Shown here: positions 14,769 through 21,742 of the stretch, piece after piece | How the letters are laid out: each line of letters starts with the position of its first letter | How positions within the stretch are numbered: the stretch's first letter is position 1 | Source of the DNA: an uncultured Eubacteriales bacterium | Lineage (GTDB): Bacteria; Bacillota; Clostridia; Oscillospirales; Oscillospiraceae | Assembly (NCBI GenBank): GCA_900547745.1 | Contig: URHT01000018.1 | Location: forward strand, 1-35,871 | Direction of reading: 5' to 3' | Length of the DNA stretch: 35,871 nucleotides | Notes under the pieces: model-generated | Told to the model about the DNA's origin: nothing | Database searches by the model: none | What the model saw: the letters and a program-made list of their open reading frames with translations, nothing else | Program-made: the position numbers and the translations under genes

Positions 14769-15962
14769 TTAGAAGATCTTGCGGCTGCTCTTGCCCTCGT
14801 CCAGCTCCATCAGAGCCTTGACGGGATCCTTCACCTGTGCCATGAAGATCATGGCGGCGATGATGTAGGGCTTGTAGGAGGCCTGCTTGTACAGGGGCAC
14901 GATGTAGCGGTCGAACACGGAGTTGTCCACCTCGCCCTCGGCGCAGCTGAGGCCGGTGATGTCGGCGGGCAGGCAGTGCAGGTACAGCGCCTTGCCGTCC
15001 TTGGTGAGCTTCATCATCTCCTCGGTGCAGGCCCAGTCCTTATGCTCGGCGTTCTGGGCCAGCAGGCGCTTCTCCAGCGCGTCGATGCCCTCCTTGTCGC
15101 CGGCGGCGTACAGCTTGGTGCGCTCCTCCATGGCGGCGTAGGACGCCCAGCTCTTGGGATACACGATGTCGGCATCCTTGAAGGCTTCCTTCATGTCGTT
15201 GGTCTTGTGGAACTTGGAGCCGTACTTCTCGCAGTTCTTGCGGGCGACCTCCTCCACCTCGGGCATGACGTCATAGCCCTCGGGATGGGCCAGCGTCACA
15301 TCCATGCCAAAGCGGGTGAACAGGCCGATGACGCCCTGAGGTACGGACAGAGGCTTGCCGTAGGAGGGAGAGTAGGCCCAGGTCATGGCGACCTTTTTGC
15401 CCTTCAGGTTCTCCACGCCGCCGAAGTAGTGGATGACATGGAGCATATCGGCCATGCACTGGGTGGGGTGATCCACGTCGCACTGCAGGTTGACCAGCGT
15501 GGGCTGCTGCTCCAGAATACCGTCGCGGTAGCCCTCCTTCACGGCGTCCATGAAGGTCTTCTGATACTTGTGGCCCTCGCCGATGAACATATCGTCGCGG
15601 ATGCCGATGACATCGGCCATGAAGGACACCATGTTGGCCGTCTCGCGGACAGTCTCGCCGTGGGCGATCTGGGACTTCTTCTCGTCCAGATCCTGCACCT
15701 CCAGGCCCAGCAGGTTGCAGGCGGAGGCGAAGGAGAAGCGGGTACGGGTGGAGTTGTCGCGGAAGATGGAGATGCCCAGACCGGAATCGAACACGCGGGT
15801 GCTCTTGTTGCGCTCACGCAGGTCGCGGAGGGCGTCGGCCACGGTGAAGATGGCGTCGATCTCGTCATCGGTCTTGTCCCAAGTCCAATAGAAATCGTTC
15901 TTGTACATATTGTTGATGTTCAGGGTGGACAGATGACGTGCCAGCTCAACAGTCTTGCTCAT
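14769..15962 (-). CDS. ygeW: Knotted carbamoyltransferase YgeW
   Basis: This 397-aa member of the aspartate/ornithine carbamoyltransferase superfamily belongs to the knotted YgeW subgroup, longer than OTCase and with undefined natural substrate. Carbamoyl-phosphate-binding motif FRDNSTRTR lies at residues 67-75 and HCLP at 329-332; GETVRETANMVSFMADVIGIRDD (about 102-124) and the CDVDHPTQCMADMLHVIHYFGG region (about 162-183) are family segments. The ATG has AAGGAG. It is encoded between ygeY and arcC, an arrangement that fits the catabolic direction: phosphorolysis of a carbamoyl-amino compound to carbamoyl phosphate, which ArcC uses to make ATP. YgeW genes are established members of anaerobic purine/urate degradation clusters. 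Confidence 0.95.
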   Translation of the reverse strand: MSKTVELARHLSTLNINNMYKNDFYWTWDKTDDEIDAIFTVADALRDLRERNKSTRVFDSGLGISIFRDNSTRTRFSFASACNLLGLEVQDLDEKKSQIAHGETVRETANMVSFMADVIGIRDDMFIGEGHKYQKTFMDAVKEGYRDGILEQQPTLVNLQCDVDHPTQCMADMLHVIHYFGGVENLKGKKVAMTWAYSPSYGKPLSVPQGVIGLFTRFGMDVTLAHPEGYDVMPEVEEVARKNCEKYGSKFHKTNDMKEAFKDADIVYPKSWASYAAMEERTKLYAAGDKEGIDALEKRLLAQNAEHKDWACTEEMMKLTKDGKALYLHCLPADITGLSCAEGEVDNSVFDRYIVPLYKQASYKPYIIAAMIFMAQVKDPVKALMELDEGKSSRKIF

Positions 15963-16007
15963 TTTCTTTTTTCTCCTTATAAAAAGTAAGTGGTTTCACA
16001 GAAATGC

Positions 16008-17405
16008 TTATTTGATGTCGTTGCCGGTCAGCTCCTGACGGAAGCTGGTGGCGGAGCCGTCCTTGTTCTCGGGCTTGTACAGGCCGGGAACGGCGGCATA
16101 CAGGGCGGCGCAGGTCACCAGATCCTGCTTGAACGTCACCTCGTTGGGGGCGTGAGCCTGAGACTCGGCGCCGGGGCCGAAGCCCACGCAGGGGATACCG
16201 TAGCGGCCCTGAATGGACACGCCGTTGGTGGAGAACGTCCACTTATCGGTGAGGGGACGGCCCTCGCGCTTGGAGGCGGCCAGCTCGGTGGGCATCAGGC
16301 GCTTGTCGCCCCACAGGCTGTGGTGGGCGTCCACCAGCGCCTGCACATGGGGCGCGGTCTCCTTGTTGATCCAGGTGGGGAAGAAGCACTCCGTCTCGTA
16401 GACGTGGCCCGTCCATGCCGGACGGTCGTACATATACATGGACACCTTCACGTCCTTGGCGTACTTCCTGCAGGCGGGCAGATCCTCGATCTCCTTCAGG
16501 CAGGACTGGTACGTTTCACCGGCGGTCATGCGGCGGTCAATGGAGATGGAGCAGCTGTCCGCCACGGCGCAGCGGGAGGGGGAGGTGTAGAAGATCTGGC
16601 TGGTGGTGCAGGTGCCGCGGCCCAGGAAGCGGGCATCCTCGTAGTGGTCGGGATTGAACTTGGGATCCAGCATCTTCACGAGGCCGTTGATCTCGGTGGA
16701 GCCGTCGGCGGGGTTCTCGTTGAGGTCGCGGACATTGAGGATGACCTCGGCCATCTTGTGGATGGCGTTGTCGCCGCGCTCGGGGGCGGAGCCGTGGCAG
16801 GAGACGCCGTGCATGTCCACACGGATCTCCATGCGGCCGCGGTGGCCGCGGTAGATGCCGCCGTCGGTGGGCTCGGTGGAGATGACGAACTCGATCTTCT
16901 CACGGGCGTCCTCGGGGCCGTTGAAATACTCGTTGACGATGGACTGCCAGCACATACCGTCGCAGTCCTCCTCCTGCACGGAGCCGACGACCATCATCCT
17001 GTAGCCCTTGGGCAGCAGGTCGAGATCCTTCATGATCTTCACGCCATAGGCGGCGGCGGCCATGCCGCCCTCCTGGTCGGAGCCGCCGCGGCCGTAGATG
17101 ATGTCGTCCGTCTCGTAGCCCTGATAGGGGTCGGCTTCCCAGTTCTCGATGTTGCCGATGCCCACGGTGTCGATGTGGCTGTCAATGGCGATGATCTTGT
17201 CGCCCTCGCCCATCCAGCCGATGACGTTGCCCAGCTTGTCGAATTCCACCTTATCATAGCCCAGAGACTTCAGCTCCTCGGCGATGCGCTTGACGACGCC
17301 CTCCTCCTCGCAGGACTCGGAAGGGATGGCGATCATGTCCCGCAGGAATTTGACCATGGCGGGCTTATAGCCCTCGGCAGCTTTTCTGATGGCTTCGAAA
17401 TCCAT
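16008..17405 (-). CDS. ygeY: YgeY family M20 metallohydrolase (selenium-metabolism/purine cluster)
   Basis: This 465-aa dinuclear-metal amidohydrolase/peptidase of the M20 family probably hydrolyses an N-acyl or ureido-type amino compound. Metal-site motifs are seen: IAIDSHIDTVG (about residues 67-77), GRGGSDQEGGMAAAAYG (about 101-117), VQEEDCDG with the catalytic glutamate (about 141-148), and FVISTEPTDG (about 173-182); a late histidine lies in PGAESQAHAPNE near 430. The start is the ATG at 17403-17405, seven bases after GGAGG; an ATG 15 bases upstream overlaps the Shine-Dalgarno sequence. It is first in the leftward ygeY-ygeW-arcC unit, driven by a clear promoter and divergent from the regulator. 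Confidence 0.93.
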   Translation of the reverse strand: MDFEAIRKAAEGYKPAMVKFLRDMIAIPSESCEEEGVVKRIAEELKSLGYDKVEFDKLGNVIGWMGEGDKIIAIDSHIDTVGIGNIENWEADPYQGYETDDIIYGRGGSDQEGGMAAAAYGVKIMKDLDLLPKGYRMMVVGSVQEEDCDGMCWQSIVNEYFNGPEDAREKIEFVISTEPTDGGIYRGHRGRMEIRVDMHGVSCHGSAPERGDNAIHKMAEVILNVRDLNENPADGSTEINGLVKMLDPKFNPDHYEDARFLGRGTCTTSQIFYTSPSRCAVADSCSISIDRRMTAGETYQSCLKEIEDLPACRKYAKDVKVSMYMYDRPAWTGHVYETECFFPTWINKETAPHVQALVDAHHSLWGDKRLMPTELAASKREGRPLTDKWTFSTNGVSIQGRYGIPCVGFGPGAESQAHAPNEVTFKQDLVTCAALYAAVPGLYKPENKDGSATSFRQELTGNDIK

Positions 17406-17483
17406 AACGTACCTCCGCATATTTTCTATGGTTTCCTATTGTTCTGTTCACACAAACAAGGTTCTTCTTTTTTTGCCTCTCTT

Positions 17484-17511
17484 ATCATAACACACAAGCA
17501 CAGGATGTCAA
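17484..17511 (-). promoter_or_regulatory. Promoter of ygeY-ygeW-arcC
   Basis: Read leftward: consensus -35 TTGACA (17506-17511), 16-bp spacer, -10 TATGAT (17484-17489). The stretch 17476-17495 is nearly the same (17 of 20 bases) as that around the divergent -10 at 17569-17588, in inverted orientation. Confidence 0.85.
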
Positions 17512-17552
17512 ACAAAAATTTATGAAACCAAAAAAATATTCTGAAAAAATCG

Positions 17553-17580
17553 TTGCTTTCTCCGCAAAGTGTGGTATGAT
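17553..17580 (+). promoter_or_regulatory. Promoter of the YheO/DauR-like regulator and PLP enzyme
   Basis: -35 TTGCTT (17553-17558), 16-bp spacer ending in TGTGG, -10 TATGAT (17575-17580). The TGTGn element suggests an extended -10. The shared sequence with the ygeY promoter makes 17569-17588 a candidate operator. Confidence 0.7.
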
Positions 17581-17619
17581 AGTAGAGGAGAAAAATCAGA
17601 AAGAAGATTATGGGAGGGC

Positions 17620-18279
17620 ATGCCATTGGAGACGAAGCGACTGGAGAGCCTGAAGCAGATCGCCGCAGGCATCGCGGCGCAGTTCGGGGACAAGTGCGAG
17701 GTCGTGATCCACGACGTCAGCAGCAGCCATCCGGAGCATACCATCGTACATATCGAAAACGGGCACGTCTCCGGCCGCAAGGTGGGCGACGGCGCCTCCA
17801 TGGTGGTGCTGGAGCAGCTGGAGCACCAGCACGAGCAGCCCAAGGATCATCTGGGCTACCTGACGAGGACGCCGGACGGCAAGATCCTCAAGTCCTCGTC
17901 GCTGTACATCCGCAACAGCCGCGGCGCCGTGACGGCGATCTTCTCCATCAACTACGACGTGACGGGCCTGATGATGATGCAGCAGCAGCTGGGCGAGCTG
18001 CTGTCCACCCGTGACAAGGAGCAGACGGAGCCGGAGAAGATCATCAACGTCAACGACGTGCTGGATGAGCTGATCCAGCAGTCTGTGGCGCTGGTGGGCA
18101 AGCCGGCGGCGCTGATGAACAAGGACGACAAGGTGCGCGCCATCCGGTTTTTGAACAACGCAGGCGCGTTCCTGGTGACGAAGTCCGGCGACAAGGTGGC
18201 AAAATACTTCGGTATTTCCAAATATACCTTATACTCTTACATTGACGCGAACAAGCAACAGGAGGAAAAGAAAAAATGA
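17620..18279 (+). CDS. YheO/DauR-type transcriptional regulator (PAS-like + HTH)
   Basis: About 219 aa. An N-terminal YheO-like PAS domain (about residues 5-115; conserved DKCEVVIHDVSS and TIVHIENGHVSGRKVGD) is joined to a C-terminal DauR-type helix-turn-helix (about 165-210; AIRFLNNAGAFLVTKSGDKVAKYFGISKYTLYSYI, quoted only by its ends: residues begin AIRFL and end LYSYI). Relatives such as DauR respond to amino-acid-derived ligands. The ATG at 17620 is poorly spaced from GGAGG; a TTG two codons later (17626) is better spaced, so the true start is either. The stop overlaps the next start by 4 bp (ATGA). It is divergent from ygeY and probably controls both units. Confidence 0.87.
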   Translation: MPLETKRLESLKQIAAGIAAQFGDKCEVVIHDVSSSHPEHTIVHIENGHVSGRKVGDGASMVVLEQLEHQHEQPKDHLGYLTRTPDGKILKSSSLYIRNSRGAVTAIFSINYDVTGLMMMQQQLGELLSTRDKEQTEPEKIINVNDVLDELIQQSVALVGKPAALMNKDDKVRAIRFLNNAGAFLVTKSGDKVAKYFGISKYTLYSYIDANKQQEEKKK

Positions 18280-19751
18280 TCGATCTGTCCATCAACAAGG
18301 TTGGCCTGGAGCATAATATCCAGAAGGCCAAGGAGAACAACGTCATCATCCCCACCATCGCGCAGATGCAGAACCCCGACCTGATCCCCGAGAAGATCAA
18401 GGCCAAGCTGAGCCATACCGGCCTGTGGGACGTGGATCCCGTCAACCTGTTCCGTATTTCCTGGCACAACGAGGCCAAGGAGAGCGGCGGCCTGTTCCAG
18501 AAGGTCCCCAACTATGTGGAGATCCCCAGCAAGCTGTCCGGCGTACCCTGCCGCATCGTGGCCATGTCCGGCAAGTGGTTCCCCACCGGCTGCCATAAGG
18601 TGGGCGCCTCCTTCGGCTGCCTGGCCCCCCGTCTGGTGACCGGCCAGTTCGACGCCACCTATCACCACGCCGTGTGGCCCTCCACCGGCAACTACTGCCG
18701 CGGCGGCGCGTTCAACTCCAAGCTGCTGGCCTGCGAGTCCGTGGCCATTCTGCCCCAGGATATGTCCAAGGAGCGCTTTGACTGGCTGAAGTCCATCGCC
18801 GGTCAGATCATCGCCACCCCCGGCTGCGAGTCCAACGTCAAGGAGATCTTCGACAAGACGTGGGAGCTGAAGCAGGATCCCACCATGATGATCTTCAACC
18901 AGTTCGCCGAGATGGGCAACCCCCTGTGGCACTACAACGTCACCGGCTACGCGCTGGCCGACCTGTTCGAGGCCATCAAGAAGCCCGGCCAGAGCTTTGC
19001 CGGCGCCTGCTTTACCTCCGGCTCCGCCGGCACCATGTCCGCCGGCGATCTGCTGAAGGAGCGCTATCCCCACCTGAAGCTGGCCGTGGGCGAGGCCCTG
19101 CAGTGCCCCACCATTCTGGACAACGGCTTCGGCGGCCACCGTATCGAGGGCATCGGCGACAAGCACATCCCCTGGATCCACAACGTAAAGAACACCGACA
19201 TGGCCATCGCCATCGACGACGAGGACAGCCAGCGCCTGCTGCGCCTGTTCAACACCCCCGAGGGCCAGAAGTATATGAAGGACGAGCTGGGCATGTCCGA
19301 TGAGGAAGTCCGGAAGATGACGTGGCTGGGCATCTCCGGCATCGCCAACGTGCTGTGCTGCATCAAGATGGCCAAGTACTATGAGCTGACCGAGAACGAT
19401 GTGGTGGCCACCGTTCTGACCGACTCCGCCGTGATGTACCAGTCCCGCATCGAGGAGCTGAACCAGATGCACGGCGCGTACAACGCCCACGAGGCGGCGC
19501 TGGATCACAACCTGCACATGCTGGGTCTGAAGACCGACTCCATGCTGGAGCTGACCTACACCGAGCGCAAGCGCGTCCACAACCTGAAGTACTACACCTG
19601 GGTGGAGCAGCAGCAGATGAACGTGGAGGATCTGAACGCCCAGTGGTACGACACCAAGAACACCTGGGACGCCGTCCACGCACAGGCCAAGGATCTGGAC
19701 GAGCTGATCAACGAGTTCAACGAGGCCACCGGCCTGCTGAAGGCGCTTTGA
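18276..19751 (+). CDS. PLP-dependent fold-type II enzyme, tryptophan-synthase-beta/cysteine-synthase-like
   Basis: This 491-aa protein is of the family usually annotated only as 'pyridoxal-5-phosphate-dependent protein subunit beta'. Visible features: probable Schiff-base lysine K108 in PTGCHKVGASFG, a substrate-loop STGN at 136-139, and the phosphate-cup TSGSAGT at 248-253. It is longer than cysteine synthase (about 310 aa) or diaminopropionate ammonia-lyase (about 400 aa), with an N-terminal extension of about 90 residues and a helical C-terminal region after about 380. AGGAGGAAAAG precedes the ATG, which overlaps the regulator stop by 4 bp, so both share a transcript. The position opposite ygeY-ygeW-arcC suggests an ammonia-lyase or beta-replacement step on an amino acid from purine breakdown (inference); reaction unknown. 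Confidence 0.87.
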   Translation: MIDLSINKVGLEHNIQKAKENNVIIPTIAQMQNPDLIPEKIKAKLSHTGLWDVDPVNLFRISWHNEAKESGGLFQKVPNYVEIPSKLSGVPCRIVAMSGKWFPTGCHKVGASFGCLAPRLVTGQFDATYHHAVWPSTGNYCRGGAFNSKLLACESVAILPQDMSKERFDWLKSIAGQIIATPGCESNVKEIFDKTWELKQDPTMMIFNQFAEMGNPLWHYNVTGYALADLFEAIKKPGQSFAGACFTSGSAGTMSAGDLLKERYPHLKLAVGEALQCPTILDNGFGGHRIEGIGDKHIPWIHNVKNTDMAIAIDDEDSQRLLRLFNTPEGQKYMKDELGMSDEEVRKMTWLGISGIANVLCCIKMAKYYELTENDVVATVLTDSAVMYQSRIEELNQMHGAYNAHEAALDHNLHMLGLKTDSMLELTYTERKRVHNLKYYTWVEQQQMNVEDLNAQWYDTKNTWDAVHAQAKDLDELINEFNEATGLLKAL

Positions 19752-19758
19752 TCTCTTA

Positions 19759-19781
19759 AAAGGGGAGCAGGCTCCCCCTTT
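19759..19781 (+). terminator. Hairpin after the PLP enzyme gene
   Basis: Stem GGGGAG/CTCCCC (19762-19767 with 19772-19777, loop CAGG) with AAA/TTT flanks, starting 8 bp after the stop. The T-run is only three bases, so termination is probably partial. Confidence 0.6.
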
Positions 19782-19792
19782 AGATCCCCCAC

Positions 19793-19881
19793 CGCCAGTC
19801 AGCGGACTGGCGAACGCGCCCAAGGCGCTTGGGTCAATGTATTTTTTCGACGTACACGCCGCCGAAAAAATGAATTTGACC
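19793..19881. repeat. Cluster of inverted repeats between the two PLP enzyme genes
   Basis: Three successive hairpins: CGCCAGTC/GACTGGCG (19793-19812, loop AGCG); CCCAAG/CTTGGG (19819-19833, loop GCG); and a long imperfect one spanning 19832-19881, with outer arms GGTCAA/TTGACC and inner arms ATTTTTTCG/CGAAAAAAT (19841-19849 with 19863-19871). The last could form a 50-base stem-loop in RNA of either strand. No open reading frame or known RNA family is recognised. Confidence 0.65.
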
Positions 19882-19900
19882 TGCTGACCACATGATCGCT

Positions 19901-19936
19901 TCAGGGCGGGGCAGTCGCCCCGCCCTGATTTCCTTT
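19901..19936 (+). terminator. Strong intrinsic terminator upstream of the threonine-synthase-like gene
   Basis: Perfect 12-bp stem TCAGGGCGGGGC/GCCCCGCCCTGA (19901-19912 with 19917-19928), followed by TTTCCTTTT. Only 24 bp remain before the next start codon, filled largely by its ribosome-binding site, so there is no room for a promoter after the terminator. Read-through or regulated antitermination is implied. Confidence 0.88.
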
Positions 19937-19960
19937 TAATTCTGAGTAAGGAGAGAGAAC

Positions 19961-21202
19961 ATGAGAAACGTAAAATACGGCAAGTGTGTCCGCTGCGGCA
20001 AGACCTATGACGCCGTACCCGATCTGACCAACTGTGAATGCGGCGGCATTCTGGACATCGTGTATGACTACGACTACATCAAGTCCGTACTGACCAAGGA
20101 GAAGCTGCAAAAGCGGGATAACCGCTCCATGTGGCGCTACCGGGAGCTGCTGCCCGTGGAGGAGACTACCCCCGACACGCCGCTGCGGGTGGGCTGGAGC
20201 CCCCTGTACGAGGAGCCGAAGCTGGCGGAGCTGCTGGGCATCAGAAAGCTGTGGGTGAAGGATGACGGCCAGAATCCCACCGCCTCTTTGAAGGATCGCG
20301 CCAGCGCCATGGCGGTGGCCAAGGCCATGGAGGCCGGGGCAAAGACCATCGCCTGCTCCTCCACCGGCAACGCCGCCAGCTCGCTGGCGGGCAACGCCGC
20401 CGCCGCGGGCATCAGGACCTACATCTTCGTGCCGGAGCGCGCCCCCAAGGGCAAGGTGGCCCAGCTGATGATCTTCGGAGCCAACGTCATCTCCGTCAAG
20501 GGCAACTATGAGGAGACATTCAAGATGTCTGCCGCCGCCATCGACAAGTACGGCTGGTACAACCGCAACGCCGCTATTAACCCCTATCTGTCCGAGGGCA
20601 AAAAGACCGTGGCGCTGGAGATCGCCGAGCAGCTGAACTGGGAGATGCCCGACTATCTGGCCATCTCCGTGGGCGACGGCTGCACCATCGCCGGTGTGTG
20701 GAAGGGCTTCAAGGACCTGTATGCCATCGGCTTTATCGACAAGCTGCCCCGCTTGATCTCCGGCCAGTCTCTGGGCTGCTATCCCATCAACCGCGCCATC
20801 CAGAACGATGAGCCGTGGCAGCCCATGGAGGAGAACACCATTGCCGATTCCATCTCCGTGGGCGTGCCCCGCAACGCCGACAAGGCGCTGATGGCCATCC
20901 GCGAGTCCAACGGCATCGCCGTCAACGTGTCCGATGAGGAGATCCTGGCCGCCCAGCGGCTGCTGGGCCGTACCTGCGGCGTGTTCGGCGAGCCTGCCGG
21001 CGTCACCGGCGCGGCGGCGCTGAAGAAGGCCTGCGAGGAGGGGCTCATCCCCCACGACGCTACCGTGGTGTCCGTGGTCACCGGCAACGGCCTGAAGGAT
21101 GTGGCCAACGCCATCAAGTCCGCCGGTGAGCCCATCCACATCGAGCCGGATCTGGATCTGATGGTGGAGGAGTTCAAAAAGCGCGGCGTGACCGTGGAAT
21201 AA
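19961..21202 (+). CDS. Threonine-synthase-like PLP enzyme with N-terminal zinc ribbon
   Basis: This 413-aa fold-type II PLP enzyme is of the threonine synthase family. A putative zinc ribbon uses C9, C12, C25 and C27 (CVRCG ... CECGG). The PLP lysine is K111 in NPTASLKDRAS, the SSTGNAASSLAGNAA segment (about residues 126-140) contacts the substrate, and SVGDGCTIAGV (about 236-246) forms the phosphate cup. True threonine synthases convert O-phosphohomoserine to threonine; the neighbourhood has no thrB or hom, and the gene sits in the ygeW/ygeY locus, so a catabolic lyase role (diaminopropionate or a related amino acid) is a serious alternative. AAGGAG precedes the ATG at 19961. Similar genes are commonly annotated thrC. 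Confidence 0.85.
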   Translation: MRNVKYGKCVRCGKTYDAVPDLTNCECGGILDIVYDYDYIKSVLTKEKLQKRDNRSMWRYRELLPVEETTPDTPLRVGWSPLYEEPKLAELLGIRKLWVKDDGQNPTASLKDRASAMAVAKAMEAGAKTIACSSTGNAASSLAGNAAAAGIRTYIFVPERAPKGKVAQLMIFGANVISVKGNYEETFKMSAAAIDKYGWYNRNAAINPYLSEGKKTVALEIAEQLNWEMPDYLAISVGDGCTIAGVWKGFKDLYAIGFIDKLPRLISGQSLGCYPINRAIQNDEPWQPMEENTIADSISVGVPRNADKALMAIRESNGIAVNVSDEEILAAQRLLGRTCGVFGEPAGVTGAAALKKACEEGLIPHDATVVSVVTGNGLKDVANAIKSAGEPIHIEPDLDLMVEEFKKRGVTVE

Positions 21203-21236
21203 AATGCCGGTTTTCGGCCGAAACAGGGCTGATTTG

Positions 21237-21265
21237 AAAAAGGGACGGCACAGCCGTCCTTTTTT
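21237..21265 (+). terminator. Terminator of the threonine-synthase-like gene
   Basis: Stem GGACGGC/GCCGTCC (21243-21249 with 21253-21259, loop ACA) extended by A/T pairs, with a T6 run. Ends the purine/PLP locus. Confidence 0.92.
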
Positions 21266-21298
21266 CTGAAAAATTTTAAGCCGCCGCCACATTTCGCC

Positions 21299-21327
21299 TT
21301 GACTTTTAGGGCTGTATCGTGTAAGAT
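21299..21327 (+). promoter_or_regulatory. Promoter of the ylxM-ffh operon
   Basis: -35 TTGACT (21299-21304), 17-bp spacer, -10 TAAGAT (21322-21327), 47 bp before the ylxM start codon. Confidence 0.82.
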
Positions 21328-21373
21328 ATTCAGTGTTGTAAAGGCGTATAACTTTACAGAAGGAGGAACTCCC

Positions 21374-21739
21374 GTGAAAAACCAGACCTACCGCATGACC
21401 ATGCTGTTCGATTTTTACGGTGACATCCTCACCGACCGGCAGCGCGAGCTGTTCGACCTCTACTATAATGAGGATCTGTCACTGGCGGAGATCGCGGAGA
21501 ACTGCGGCATCTCCCGGCAGGGGGTGCGGGACGTGATCGTCCGGGCCGAGGCCGCCATGAACGAGCTGGAGGATAAGACCGGCCTGCTCAAGCGCTTCAT
21601 GCGCATGCAGGACAGCGTGGACGCCATCGTGACCGCGGCCAACGAGATCAAGACCATCAACTACCGGCAGTATGAGAACCACCGGCTGGAGGAGCTGGCT
21701 GACAGCATCATCGCCGGGGCCGGCGTATTGAAGGAGTAA
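21374..21739 (+). CDS. ylxM: YlxM-family SRP-associated HTH protein
   Basis: This 121-aa protein starts at GTG 21374, nine bases after AGGAGG; the frame is open upstream but runs into the promoter. The sigma-70 region 4-like helix-turn-helix is clear: TDRQRELFDLYYNEDLSL then AEIAENCGISRQGVRD (about residues 17-50). YlxM proteins are encoded directly upstream of ffh in Bacillota and are reported to modulate signal recognition particle activity rather than transcription. The stop is 3 bp before the ffh start, so the genes are coupled. The length is typical. Confidence 0.93.
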   Translation: MKNQTYRMTMLFDFYGDILTDRQRELFDLYYNEDLSLAEIAENCGISRQGVRDVIVRAEAAMNELEDKTGLLKRFMRMQDSVDAIVTAANEIKTINYRQYENHRLEELADSIIAGAGVLKE

Positions 21740-21742
21740 TCC

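Noticed and set aside
13738..15962. Arginine deiminase pathway (arcABC)
   Set aside because: Carbamate kinase is present, but there is no arginine deiminase, and the carbamoyltransferase is YgeW-type rather than ornithine carbamoyltransferase.
14769..17405. Selenocysteine insertion, because YgeW/YgeY clusters are linked to selenium metabolism
   Set aside because: No gene here needs an in-frame TGA; all reading frames are complete with ordinary stops, and no SECIS-like hairpin follows a TGA.
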